From Cloacimonetes bacterium UBA5284 (GTDB lineage Bacteria > Cloacimonadota > Cloacimonadia > Cloacimonadales > Cloacimonadaceae), in the NCBI GenBank assembly GCA_002410505.1, contig DHSO01000009.1, positions 1,943 through 37,514 of the forward strand: a stretch of DNA of 35,572 bases. The letters are read 5' to 3'. Of this stretch, positions 9,018 through 16,391 are shown piece by piece (position 1 is the stretch's first letter; the number at the start of each line of letters is the position of its first letter). A program made the position numbers and the translations under genes. The notes under the pieces were generated by a model. That model was not told the DNA's origin and did no database searches. It worked only from the letters and a program-made list of their open reading frames with translations.

Positions 9018-10367
9018 TTAGAACTTGTAAGTAAGGCCTATATTTCCGCTGATGGAATTTGAATTGTATTTACCGGGCATATTGTTTGTGGAGCTGTCGG
9101 AATCCTTCAATTCGCGCTCTGTGAACATCACCCATTGGGCATTGGCTTCGATGCCGATATTGCCAAATTCTCTGCCCCAACCGAGATTGGCGCTAAATTT
9201 GTCGCTTATGTCGGACAGGGTGGGCAATTGGGTCTCTTCCGGGATCGGAGTCTGATCGTAGAAAAAGCCGGTGCGAAGTTTGTTCATACCCATCTGATAC
9301 TCAGCGCCAAGGCTTACACGATGAGTGTTTTCCCAATCAAACACCAGCGGCACTTCGGTGTAAGGATTAGGCGGCACTTCGGTGTCCGGATGGGCAATCT
9401 CGATGGGATCTTTGAATTTTACCTTCACCTTGTCCAGGCTTTCCCACATGGTGTAGGCATAGTCCATGGTCAGGGTCAGATTATCAAACTTCGTATAGGC
9501 AATGCCGATGCCGATATCTGCGGGAAGATCCAGTGTGGCGTCGATATCGGATGTTCCACCCAGCTTCATGGCAGGAGTTCCATAAGGATTTGCCGGAGCC
9601 CAGAGGTGCATACTGATATCGCCTTCCATGTCGATTGAGGACGGCAATTTGCCAGAAAGCCCGATGGACATGCACTCGGTGGGTTTGAATATCACGCCCA
9701 TGTTTGCGCCAAGACCAATCCCGCTACCGGAAAGATCGATGCTCATGGGGGCTACATTTGATCCTGCAGGGAACTTGAGCTGAGTGATGTCGATAGTGCC
9801 ATACATCGCGCTCACGCCCAGTCCCAGGGAGAGATTTGGCAAAAGATGATATGCCACAGTGGGATGCACGTCGATCACGGCAATGCTGCTCATCATTTCT
9901 TCTTCGGGGAAGCTGGCACCATTCTCATATACATAGGGCGCCCCGGGAAGCTCGTAAGCATCCCATGTGGTTCCCAAGCCGTAGGGCACATAAACGCCCA
10001 AACCATATTTCAAGCGGGAATTTTTGGTCATGGTGAGGAAGGCATTCGGAAAGGCAACCAACCTTTTCTTGGCTTCATATTCTTTTGCGGAAAATCCGGG
10101 AATGGTATCAATGTAAGTACCGCTGGGATCCCATTTGGCGGATGGCATAATGAAAGTGCCGCCCAATGAGACGGAATTTTCATTCATAAAGCCCAAGCCG
10201 GCAGGGTTCCAATACATTGCACTGGCATCGTCACTCAAACCACGGAAAGCACCGCCCATGGAAGTAGCTCTGGAGCCAACTCCGGTGAGGGCAAAGCCGC
10301 CGGCAAAAAGCTGCCCGGCGATAAGTGCCATACACATCAGAAGCGTGATATTGCGAATTTGCTTCAT
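9018..10367 (-). CDS. FadL/OMPP1-family outer-membrane transporter
   Basis: 449 residues with a signal peptide (MKQIRNITLLMCMALIAGQLFA). It carries the family hallmark GVGSRATSMGGAFRGLSDDASAMYWNPAGL near residues 30-60, which corresponds to the hatch region of FadL. The rest is a barrel with the expected amphipathic strands and ends in a Phe (LTYKF). FadL proteins let hydrophobic substrates such as long-chain fatty acids or aromatics diffuse across the outer membrane; the substrate cannot be read from sequence. A strong ribosome site (AAGGAGA on the minus strand, 10374-10380) precedes the ATG. It is a single-gene unit with its own upstream region carrying two palindromes. Confidence 0.88.
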   Translation of the reverse strand: MKQIRNITLLMCMALIAGQLFAGGFALTGVGSRATSMGGAFRGLSDDASAMYWNPAGLGFMNENSVSLGGTFIMPSAKWDPSGTYIDTIPGFSAKEYEAKKRLVAFPNAFLTMTKNSRLKYGLGVYVPYGLGTTWDAYELPGAPYVYENGASFPEEEMMSSIAVIDVHPTVAYHLLPNLSLGLGVSAMYGTIDITQLKFPAGSNVAPMSIDLSGSGIGLGANMGVIFKPTECMSIGLSGKLPSSIDMEGDISMHLWAPANPYGTPAMKLGGTSDIDATLDLPADIGIGIAYTKFDNLTLTMDYAYTMWESLDKVKVKFKDPIEIAHPDTEVPPNPYTEVPLVFDWENTHRVSLGAEYQMGMNKLRTGFFYDQTPIPEETQLPTLSDISDKFSANLGWGREFGNIGIEANAQWVMFTERELKDSDSSTNNMPGKYNSNSISGNIGLTYKF

Positions 10368-10442
10368 AATTAATCTCCTTTAAAGATCATAATATTCGGG
10401 TCTTTGAGATTTGATGGTGAACGTTATTCAATTCGCGTTTTA

Positions 10443-10471
10443 CGTCAAGATAAATCTTGAATCGGGTTCAA
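10443..10471 (-). promoter_or_regulatory. Palindromes and -35-like site upstream of the FadL gene
   Basis: On the minus strand TTGACG (10448-10443) lies about 80 bases before the ATG. It overlaps a perfect palindrome, TCAAGAT-AA-ATCTTGA (10445-10460), which in turn overlaps a second one, TTGAA-TCGGG-TTCAA (10457-10471). Two abutting palindromes at a possible promoter suggest an operator, but no -10 element is clear and the regulator is unknown. Confidence 0.35.
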
Positions 10472-10519
10472 TCAACAAGGTAAAGCGGGCTTATTTGCAA
10501 GCCCGTTATGAAGAGTCAC

Positions 10520-10651
10520 TATAAAGAGTCAGCGAAAATTGCAAATCCGCTCACCGAAATCTGCAAGTGCTTTTCGGATATTCTGTTTTCTCATCTACTT
10601 ATCTATATACGTCCATTGATCGCTATTTGCAGATTTCGCTGACTCTTTATA
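10520..10651. repeat. 132-bp element with 25-bp inverted ends
   Basis: The left arm 10520-10544 and right arm 10627-10651 are complementary at 23 of 25 bases, both with TATA at the outer end. A 12-base piece of the same arm recurs inside at 10555-10566, and AAGAGTCACT at 10511-10520 matches a variant arm. A related arm lies at 1-22. No open frame is inside. The shape is that of a non-autonomous (MITE-like) element or a dispersed regulatory repeat. Confidence 0.6.
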
Positions 10652-10864
10652 TCGAATTCAGTGATAAAAAGGGTATGGTGGTGCCGGTTGTGGGCATGAA
10701 AAGATTATCCGTTCTTCCTTGGGGAAACAAAACGAAGCCAATATTTCTTGACAGTTAATTACAATGCTCAAATCATATACTTACCGCTTGGGCGGAAGGA
10801 TATTATGAAAATTGGCTATATAGTTTTTAAGGTATTTAAGTCTGCAAGATTGCAGGACAAGGCT

Positions 10865-10971
10865 TTGTACAGGCGGTCGCCGAACCGCCTATGGGATTGT
10901 ACAGGCGGTCGCTGTACCGCCTATGTATGCGATGCTCTCTTTGAAAAAGGGCGCTTCAGGCGAGCGCCCGT
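10865..10971. repeat. Three consecutive REP-like hairpins
   Basis: Two direct repeats 32 bases apart each begin TTGTACAGGCGGTCGC and form a 7-bp stem AGGCGGT/ACCGCCT (10871-10890 and 10903-10922). A third stem GGGCGCT/AGCGCCC (10949-10969) is followed by GTACA. The third is related in style but not in stem sequence. No T-runs follow, so they are not standard terminators. Confidence 0.7.
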
Positions 10972-11177
10972 ACAAACAAAGATTTCCGGAGATCTCGTGA
11001 ACTTGCCAGCCCAGCATGCCCCCTCAAATTTACATCATCCCGGGGAGGCTCAATACCCTTTATTGCGTTAGCTCGTCAGCTTAGCTTTGTGATGAGAATC
11101 TGTCCCGGTTTCACTGCAGATCAGATTGAATTTTCTTGACACAAAGCGAGGTTCTAATTTGCTGACTTTTACAATGT

Positions 11178-11253
11178 GCATCTTTAGCTCAGCTGGTAGA
11201 GCAACTGACTCTTAATCAGTGGGTCCGGGGTTCGAGTCCCCGAAGATGTACCA
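11178..11253 (+). tRNA. tRNA-Lys (anticodon CTT)
   Basis: A 76-base cloverleaf. The acceptor stem is GCATCTT with AAGATGT (first pair G-U), followed by A73 and an encoded CCA (11251-11253). The D-arm is AGCTCAGCTGGTAGAGC. The anticodon stem ACTGA/TCAGT holds the loop CTCTTAA, with CTT at 11211-11213. The T-arm is CCGGGGTTCGAGTCCCCG. TTGACA at 11136-11141 may be its -35. Confidence 0.95.
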
Positions 11254-11477
11254 CTTTATGCGGTTTGTCCGCTGTCCGCAGGACATCGCGTGCAAGCCGC
11301 TTTTTGTTAAAATCCGTGAAGCTAAGAGCTTCAATACCATAAGAACGCGGTAATTTGCCCTTTGCTCCGCGAAAAAATGTGCTAAAGTGCGGCTCCTTTT
11401 TTGCCGGCTTTAGTAGCCGGTTTTTTTTGGGCGGAGAGGGAAGATATCGGATTATGAGAACAAAAAGGAGAAAATAG
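11254..11477 (+). promoter_or_regulatory. Structured leader upstream of metK (possible attenuator)
   Basis: 224 non-coding bases between tRNA-Lys and metK. Stems visible in order are TGTCC/GGACA (11273-11285), TGAAGCT/AGCTTCA (11317-11333, perfect 7 bp) and CGCGG/CCGCG (11346-11371). An extended stem follows: 11380-11387 with 11408-11415 plus 11390-11393 with 11403-11406. This last stem shares bases with the terminator hairpin at 11404-11420, so only one of the two can form. That is the logic of a transcription attenuator in front of the SAM synthetase gene. No SAM-I consensus or T-box sequence was found. Ligand control is inference. Confidence 0.45.
11404..11428 (+). terminator. Intrinsic terminator before metK
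   Basis: A 6-bp GC-rich stem CCGGCT/AGCCGG (11404-11409, 11415-11420) with a 5-base loop is followed directly by eight T (11421-11428). It lies 49 bases before the metK start. It may end the tRNA-Lys transcript, or act as the off-state of a metK attenuator. Confidence 0.7.
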
Positions 11478-12635
11478 ATGACAGCATTACATGCCAAGCC
11501 ATCCGGACAAAGCGGTTATATATTCACTTCCGAATCTGTATCCGAGGGTCATCCGGACAAAGTTTGCGACCGGATATCGGACGCTATTCTGGATGCTTAT
11601 CTGAGGCAGGAACCGCTTAGCAGAGTTGCCTGCGAAACGCTGTGTACAAAGGATAAGGTGATACTTTCCGGAGAGATCAATTCCGGGGGGATCATCGATG
11701 TGGAACCAATCGTGCGGGAAGTGATCCGCAACATAGGCTACACCTATGCGGACAAGGGTTTTGATGATAAATGTGAGATCATTAATCTCTTGCATGAACA
11801 GGAAGGAGATCTGGCGCGAAATGAGGGTGCGGGGGACCAGGGTCTGATGTTTGGTTATGCCTGCAATCAGACGAAATCCATGATGCCGATACCCATCGAG
11901 GTGGCGCATCAGCTATTGATAGATCTTGCCAAAGCTCGTAGAGACGGCAGCATTCCCTGTTTATTGCCGGATGCCAAGAGTCAGGTGAGTTTTCGCTTTG
12001 AAGGCCGTAAGCCAAAGTCATTGGAGACTTTGGTGATATCCACTCATCATCAGGCCATTTGTGAACTGGAATTTGAGGAATTGAAACAGGCGATTGTAGA
12101 AAAAGTGGTGTATCCCACGATTAGGAAAATGGAAGAAGAAGTTCGCTTCAACGCGGATAATCTGAAGATACTCATCAATCCCCTGGGACGCTGGCACGAT
12201 GGCGGTCCCGCCGCGGATACCGGGCTGACCGGGCGCAAGATCATCGTGGATACCTACGGTGGCTGGGCTCAGCATGGTGGCGGTGCCTTCAGCGGTAAGG
12301 ACGCCACGAAAGTGGATCGTAGCGCGGCATATATGGCTCGGCACATTGCCAAAAGCGTGGTGGGCAGTGGATTGGCAGACGAATGCCTGATCCAATTCAG
12401 TTTCGTGATCGGCGACGCGGCACCAAACAGTGTGATGGTGGAAACCTTTGGCAGCAGCAAGATCCCGGAGCATGAGATCGAAGCGAAGATCCTGAAGGAA
12501 TTTGACTTGACAGTATTGGGAATAATCAATTACCTTGCTTTGCGCAAGCCGATCTTTGAACCCACGGCCAGCTACGGTCACTTTGGCATGAATACCAAAG
12601 ATTGCACTTGGGAAAAGATCAAAATATTGAATTAG
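11478..12635 (+). CDS. metK: S-adenosylmethionine synthetase
   Basis: Makes S-adenosylmethionine from methionine and ATP in the cytoplasm, supplying all methylation and radical SAM enzymes, including those in this window. At 385 residues it is of normal length. Visible signatures are SEGHPDKVCD (about 22-31) for ATP and methionine binding, GAGDQGLMFGYA (about 117-128), the glycine-rich GGGAFSGKDATKVDRSAAY loop, and the C-terminal KPIFEPTASYGHFG. The start has AGGAG eight bases upstream. kdsA follows after eight bases, so metK may be the first gene of the long LPS/rpoN block, whose transcription would then pass through the structured metK leader. Confidence 0.97.
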   Translation: MTALHAKPSGQSGYIFTSESVSEGHPDKVCDRISDAILDAYLRQEPLSRVACETLCTKDKVILSGEINSGGIIDVEPIVREVIRNIGYTYADKGFDDKCEIINLLHEQEGDLARNEGAGDQGLMFGYACNQTKSMMPIPIEVAHQLLIDLAKARRDGSIPCLLPDAKSQVSFRFEGRKPKSLETLVISTHHQAICELEFEELKQAIVEKVVYPTIRKMEEEVRFNADNLKILINPLGRWHDGGPAADTGLTGRKIIVDTYGGWAQHGGGAFSGKDATKVDRSAAYMARHIAKSVVGSGLADECLIQFSFVIGDAAPNSVMVETFGSSKIPEHEIEAKILKEFDLTVLGIINYLALRKPIFEPTASYGHFGMNTKDCTWEKIKILN

Positions 12636-12643
12636 GAAGATAG

Positions 12644-13441
12644 ATGTCCCTTTATGATAGCATCAAAACAGCCCGGCCTTTCTTTGTGATCGCGGGGCCC
12701 TGTGTGATTGAAAGCGAAAGCGTGATGCGCCAATGCGCGGAACACCTGAAAGGGCTCTGTTTCAAACTGAATCTTCCGCTGATATTCAAGTCTTCATACA
12801 AAAAGGCGAACCGCAGCAGCGGGGATTCCTACAGCGGTCCCGGCATGGATGCAGGGCTAAAAATGCTGCAGACAATCGGGCGCGAATATGATCTGCCCAT
12901 ACTGAGCGATGTGCATGAAGTATGCGAAGTGGAAGCCGCGGCTGAAGTGTGTGACATCCTGCAGATTCCGGCTTTTCTGAGCCGACAGACCGATCTGATC
13001 CGGGCGGCGGCGCTGTCCGGCAGGATAGTGAACATAAAAAAAGGACAGTTTATGGCTCCGGAGGATATGGAAGCAGCCGCACGAAAGGCCAGCGAAACCG
13101 GGAATGGGAAGATCTTGCTTACCGAACGTGGCAGCAGCTTTGGCTATCACAATCTGGTAGTGGATTTCCGAGCTTTTGCCATCATGAAAAAGTTTGATTA
13201 TCCGGTGATCTACGACCTTACGCATTCTTTGCAACGGCCTTCCAGCGGTAAGAGCAGCGGGGGGAATCCGGAATTTGCACCGATGATGGCCAGGGCGGCA
13301 TTGGCAACCAGACAAGTGGACGGACTCTTTATAGAATGTCATCCCGATCCTGCCAAAGGCCTTAGCGACGCATCCACAATGCTGCCCCTGGATGGCATGG
13401 AAGAGTTGCTGCGGGATTGCGTCTGCGTCTGTGAGAGATAA
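12644..13441 (+). CDS. kdsA: KDO-8-phosphate synthase, metal-dependent class
   Basis: Condenses phosphoenolpyruvate with arabinose-5-phosphate to KDO-8-phosphate, the first committed step to the inner-core sugar of LPS. At 265 residues it is typical. Motifs are VIAGPCVIESE near the N-terminus, KSSYKKANRSS, GSSFGYHNLVVDFR, DLTHSLQRP and FIECHPDPAKGLSDA. The Cys in GPC (residue 20), together with the later His, Glu and Asp, marks the metallo-KdsA class; metal-independent enzymes such as that of E. coli carry Asn at that site. Ribosome site AGGAAGA precedes the ATG. It sits between metK and kdsC. Confidence 0.95.
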   Translation: MSLYDSIKTARPFFVIAGPCVIESESVMRQCAEHLKGLCFKLNLPLIFKSSYKKANRSSGDSYSGPGMDAGLKMLQTIGREYDLPILSDVHEVCEVEAAAEVCDILQIPAFLSRQTDLIRAAALSGRIVNIKKGQFMAPEDMEAAARKASETGNGKILLTERGSSFGYHNLVVDFRAFAIMKKFDYPVIYDLTHSLQRPSSGKSSGGNPEFAPMMARAALATRQVDGLFIECHPDPAKGLSDASTMLPLDGMEELLRDCVCVCER

Positions 13442-13453
13442 GGAGAGACTATT

Positions 13454-14014
13454 GTGAACGCTTTGATGCGGCCAAATAAGCGCCCGGTTCCTTGGGCGGA
13501 GATAAAGCTCCTGATACTTGATTGTGACGGCGTTTTGACCAATGGTAAGATTATCTATGGCAACGACGGTCAGGACATCAAGCAGTTCCATGCTGCGGAC
13601 GGGATGGGTGTGATGCTGATGCGCAGTATCAACACCAAAGTGGCAGTTGTAAGCGGAAGATCGTCTGAAGCCCTGCTGCGGCGCTGTAAAGACCTTAAAA
13701 TTGAGCTTTTGTATCAGGGAATTGACAACAAACTGGAATGTGTGAACAAGCTTTTGGAAGAGCTGGGCTTATCTTTTGACAACGTGATCTTTATGGGCGA
13801 CGATTGGAACGATATTCCCTGTCTGCGCAGAGCGGCTTTGGGTGTGGTTCCTGCCAATGCCTGGCCGGAAGTGCAAAAGGTGGCAGATATGGTAACCGAA
13901 CACCGGGGAGGCGAAGGTGCAGTAAGAGAATTGATCAATCTTATCTTGCACAAAAAAGGGCTGTATGAGCGAGCGATAACGGCTTATCTGGAAAGTGTAG
14001 GTTGCAAGGTATGA
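13454..14014 (+). CDS. kdsC: KDO-8-phosphate phosphatase (HAD family)
   Basis: Removes phosphate from KDO-8-phosphate to give KDO, directly after KdsA in the pathway. The 186 residues carry all four HAD motifs: LDCDGVLT (D23 nucleophile, D25), VSGRSS, the DNK lysine and GDDWNDIP. It lacks a large cap domain, as expected for the tetrameric KdsC type. The GTG start is chosen because AGGAGAG (13441-13447) lies six bases upstream and the frame has no better ATG before the HAD fold. Its stop overlaps the lptC start in an ATGA. Confidence 0.95.
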   Translation: MNALMRPNKRPVPWAEIKLLILDCDGVLTNGKIIYGNDGQDIKQFHAADGMGVMLMRSINTKVAVVSGRSSEALLRRCKDLKIELLYQGIDNKLECVNKLLEELGLSFDNVIFMGDDWNDIPCLRRAALGVVPANAWPEVQKVADMVTEHRGGEGAVRELINLILHKKGLYERAITAYLESVGCKV

Positions 14015-14553
14015 TCCGGGGCCTTTGGCTGCTGATCCCAATTCTGCTGCTAAGTTCTTGCTCTGCAGACAGTCTGAATCAGGATACGCCAGTGCTGGAA
14101 CAGGGTGTGGCGGATGAACATTCCGAGGGTGTGAGGATGGTGGAATATCGTGATGAGCGCCTGGATTACATCATAGAAGCAAAAAGCATGGAGCGTTTTA
14201 CCGATCGCAGAATGATGTATGGCTACCAGGTGACCCTTACATCCTACGACAAGGAAGGGCAGGTGAGCTCTGTGATAATGGCAGATACCACGATTGTGGA
14301 TGATGCCCGGAATGTGGTATTTGCCAATGGCAACGTGAGTTTTAAGACCAAGGATGGCGACATTAAGACCCAAAAGATGTTTTGGGATCGCAATGTGGAC
14401 GAGATAATGGTTCCCACCCGGCTCACGCTAACGCGGATGGGCGACGTCCTGAGAGGAGAGAACCTGCGCACAAATACGAAGCTTAGTTTCGCGGAAATGA
14501 ATACAGTGACAGCGGAAGGCTATTTTGATGAAGAAGATTTTATGGATTGGTAG
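14011..14553 (+). CDS. lptC: LptC-like LPS export protein, predicted lipoprotein
   Basis: Bridges the inner-membrane LptBFG transporter to periplasmic LptA during LPS export. Position between kdsC and the lptA/lptB genes and the beta-rich OstA-like fold (VTLTSYDKEG, MADTTIVDDARN, ANGNVSFKT) support the call. Unlike E. coli LptC, which has a plain membrane anchor, the N-terminus MIRGLWLLIPILLLSSC has a lipobox, so it is probably lipid-anchored, as in other FCB-type bacteria. An upstream TTG at 14002 is possible, but the ATG at 14011 overlapping the kdsC stop (ATGA) is the better start. About 180 residues, near the family size. Confidence 0.8.
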   Translation: MIRGLWLLIPILLLSSCSADSLNQDTPVLEQGVADEHSEGVRMVEYRDERLDYIIEAKSMERFTDRRMMYGYQVTLTSYDKEGQVSSVIMADTTIVDDARNVVFANGNVSFKTKDGDIKTQKMFWDRNVDEIMVPTRLTLTRMGDVLRGENLRTNTKLSFAEMNTVTAEGYFDEEDFMDW

Positions 14554-15610
14554 TCTGTTGCTGTGGCTGCTCTGTTTGGGAGCCCAGGAAGCTGATCGAC
14601 AAAAATTCAGGCTGATCCATGCCGACCGGATGTATATGAGCAATCAGCAAACGGCGCAGATACTGGATTTGAACGGTAATGTACATTTCTTTTACGGCGA
14701 TACAGAGTTTCAAAGCGATCGGGCGTTGATCCTTGACACTCAGAAGATCGCGCGGTTGAGCGGTAATGTGATTGTGCAAAACGATTCGCTGCATCTGGTG
14801 GCGGATTCTCTGGCCTATTATCGCATCCCGCAAGTCTTGAATATGGGGGGCAGGGTGAAGCTTAACCAGCGTACGAAGGACGGCTTTGTACGTTGGATGC
14901 AGGGGGATCATGCCATCTACGATCAGGGCAAAGATACCTTCACCGTGTGGAGCCGCGTAAAAGCTTACGATCAAAAGGAAAATGCCAATGCCCGATGCGG
15001 TTATGGATTTTGGGACCGGCCCAATGGCTACGCTTTTCTGATCGAAGAACCGGAAGTGGTGGCAGGAGTGGAAGATACTCTCACTATCAAAGCGGATAAG
15101 ATGGAATTTTATGAAGGGGAAGGCAAACTGATTGCCACCTTCAATGTACGCACAGACAGCCGGGATTATCATGCCACCAGCGACTTTCTGATATATTTTT
15201 CGGAGGAAGAAAAGGCGGTATTTCTGGGTGAACCGAAGTTTCAAAACAACTTTGCCACAGCGGAAGCCACCGAGTTTCAGCTCTATTTCACAGAACAGGA
15301 GCTGAGGCGCGTGGTTTTGGTGGATTCCTGTCTGGTGCACTTTAGCGCCGAAGAGAATATGCCCCGGGAAAATTGGGTGCGAGCGCGCGACATTGTGTTG
15401 AACTTTTTTGATGGCAGGATTTTGGATTTCAGTGCCGATGCCCAGGTATCATATTACTTTCTGCAGGAAGAAAGCGAAAAGCAGGATTTTTTTATCAACG
15501 CCGCGGAGGGGGACAGGCTGAGAGCTAAGTTTGATGAAGACAACAAGCTAAGACTAATGGACATGGGGGGCAATATTCGGGGAAGCTACAGATTCAAGAA
15601 TGATTCTTGA
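14528..15610 (+). CDS. lptA: OstA/LptA-like periplasmic LPS transport protein
   Basis: Periplasmic bridge that carries LPS from LptC toward LptD. It has a signal peptide (MKKILWIGSLLLWLLCLGAQ) and repeated OstA-type beta segments such as DLNGNVHFFYGDTEFQSDRA and RLSGNVIVQNDSL. At 360 residues it is about twice the size of E. coli LptA, with a second set of similar strands after residue 170 (TIKADKMEFYEGEGK), so it may be a double-length OstA_2-type protein. ATG at 14528 is preferred over TTG at 14525 because GGAAGG (14514-14519) is eight bases upstream. It overlaps the end of lptC by 26 bases. Confidence 0.8.
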   Translation: MKKILWIGSLLLWLLCLGAQEADRQKFRLIHADRMYMSNQQTAQILDLNGNVHFFYGDTEFQSDRALILDTQKIARLSGNVIVQNDSLHLVADSLAYYRIPQVLNMGGRVKLNQRTKDGFVRWMQGDHAIYDQGKDTFTVWSRVKAYDQKENANARCGYGFWDRPNGYAFLIEEPEVVAGVEDTLTIKADKMEFYEGEGKLIATFNVRTDSRDYHATSDFLIYFSEEEKAVFLGEPKFQNNFATAEATEFQLYFTEQELRRVVLVDSCLVHFSAEENMPRENWVRARDIVLNFFDGRILDFSADAQVSYYFLQEESEKQDFFINAAEGDRLRAKFDEDNKLRLMDMGGNIRGSYRFKNDS

Positions 15611-15635
15611 CACGATTCCCCTCTCCACTTAGATT
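15607..15635 (+). promoter_or_regulatory. Possible internal promoter before lptB
   Basis: TTGACA (15607-15612) overlaps the lptA stop. TAGATT (15630-15635) follows after 17 bases and matches four of six -10 consensus positions. Start of transcription would fall at or next to the lptB ATG (15642), giving a nearly leaderless message. lptB has no visible ribosome site, which fits, but this is untested. Confidence 0.3.
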
Positions 15636-15641
15636 ATCACC

Positions 15642-16391
15642 ATGGAACTGAATACGATAAAAGCTCAGAATCTCGTGAAGATATACGGCAAACGAACCGT
15701 GGTGAACGATCTCAGTCTGGAAATTAAGCAGGGTGAGGTTGTGGGCATATTGGGGCCCAATGGCGCCGGGAAAACCACCACATTTTATATGATTATCGGT
15801 CTGGCAAAGCCCAATGGGGGCAAAGTGTTGCTAAACGACATCGACATCACCCACAAAGCAATGTACAAACGTGCCCGGATGGGGATGGGCTATCTGGCTC
15901 AGGCACCCTCGATATTTGCGAAGCTGAGTGTGGAAGACAATGTGATGGCGATATTGGAAACCCTCAAGCTATCTCGAAAGGAGCGGAAACAGCGTCTGGA
16001 AGAAGCTTTGGGAGAGCTGAACCTCAGCAAACTGGCCAGGCAGAAGGCCTACACTCTTTCGGGAGGAGAACGGCGCAAATTGGAGATCACCAGAGCCTTG
16101 GTCACAAATCCCGCGTTCATCTTTATGGACGAGCCTTTTGCGGGAGTTGATCCCATCGCAGTGGCCGATATTCAGGATATCATCGAAAAGCTGAGAACCA
16201 AAAACATCGGGGTGATGATAACTGACCATAATGTAATTGAGACTTTGAAAATCGTGAACCGTGCTTATATTATCTACGAAGGAAAAATCATCGTTTCGGG
16301 ATCATCGATGGAGTTGATCAACGATGAAGAAGCAAAACGACTGTATCTGGGAGAAAGGTTCACAATGAGCCCTTTTGAGCAACGACTATGA
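15642..16391 (+). CDS. lptB: LPS export ABC transporter ATPase
   Basis: Hydrolyses ATP on the inner membrane face to power LPS extraction by LptFG. The 249 residues show Walker A GPNGAGKTT (38-46), the Q-loop (GYLAQAPSIF), signature LSGGERRK, Walker B FIFMDEPFAGVDP and the switch His in TDHNV. The C-terminal AKRLYLGERF is a hallmark of LptB (YhbG). lptF and lptG are not in the window, as is common. The start has no clear ribosome site (CACTTAGATTATCACC precedes the ATG). Its stop overlaps rpoN by four bases. Confidence 0.95.
   Translation: MELNTIKAQNLVKIYGKRTVVNDLSLEIKQGEVVGILGPNGAGKTTTFYMIIGLAKPNGGKVLLNDIDITHKAMYKRARMGMGYLAQAPSIFAKLSVEDNVMAILETLKLSRKERKQRLEEALGELNLSKLARQKAYTLSGGERRKLEITRALVTNPAFIFMDEPFAGVDPIAVADIQDIIEKLRTKNIGVMITDHNVIETLKIVNRAYIIYEGKIIVSGSSMELINDEEAKRLYLGERFTMSPFEQRL

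Larger units (their letters stand above)
10383..11177. other. Repeat-rich intergenic region
   Basis: About 800 bases with no supportable protein gene between the FadL-like gene and tRNA-Lys. It contains the palindromes at 10443-10471, the inverted-repeat element at 10520-10651 and three hairpins at 10865-10971. TTGACA hexamers lie at 10748-10753 and 11136-11141; the second is a plausible -35 for the tRNA. Open frames at 10567-10758 and 10748-11071 run through the repeats and look spurious. Confidence 0.6.

Noticed and set aside
10748..11071. Plus-strand frame through the hairpin array
   Set aside because: It translates the palindromic repeats; no ribosome site at the start and no recognisable protein.
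11254..11477. SAM-I riboswitch or T-box in the metK leader
   Set aside because: The conserved core sequences of these RNAs were not found, so only an unclassified attenuator is proposed.
11216..11497. Minus-strand frame across tRNA-Lys
   Set aside because: Its end is the translated tRNA sequence (LRGLEPRTH), a common false prediction.
14002..14010. TTG start for lptC
   Set aside because: The ATG at 14011 overlaps the kdsC stop as ATGA and begins a normal lipoprotein signal peptide.
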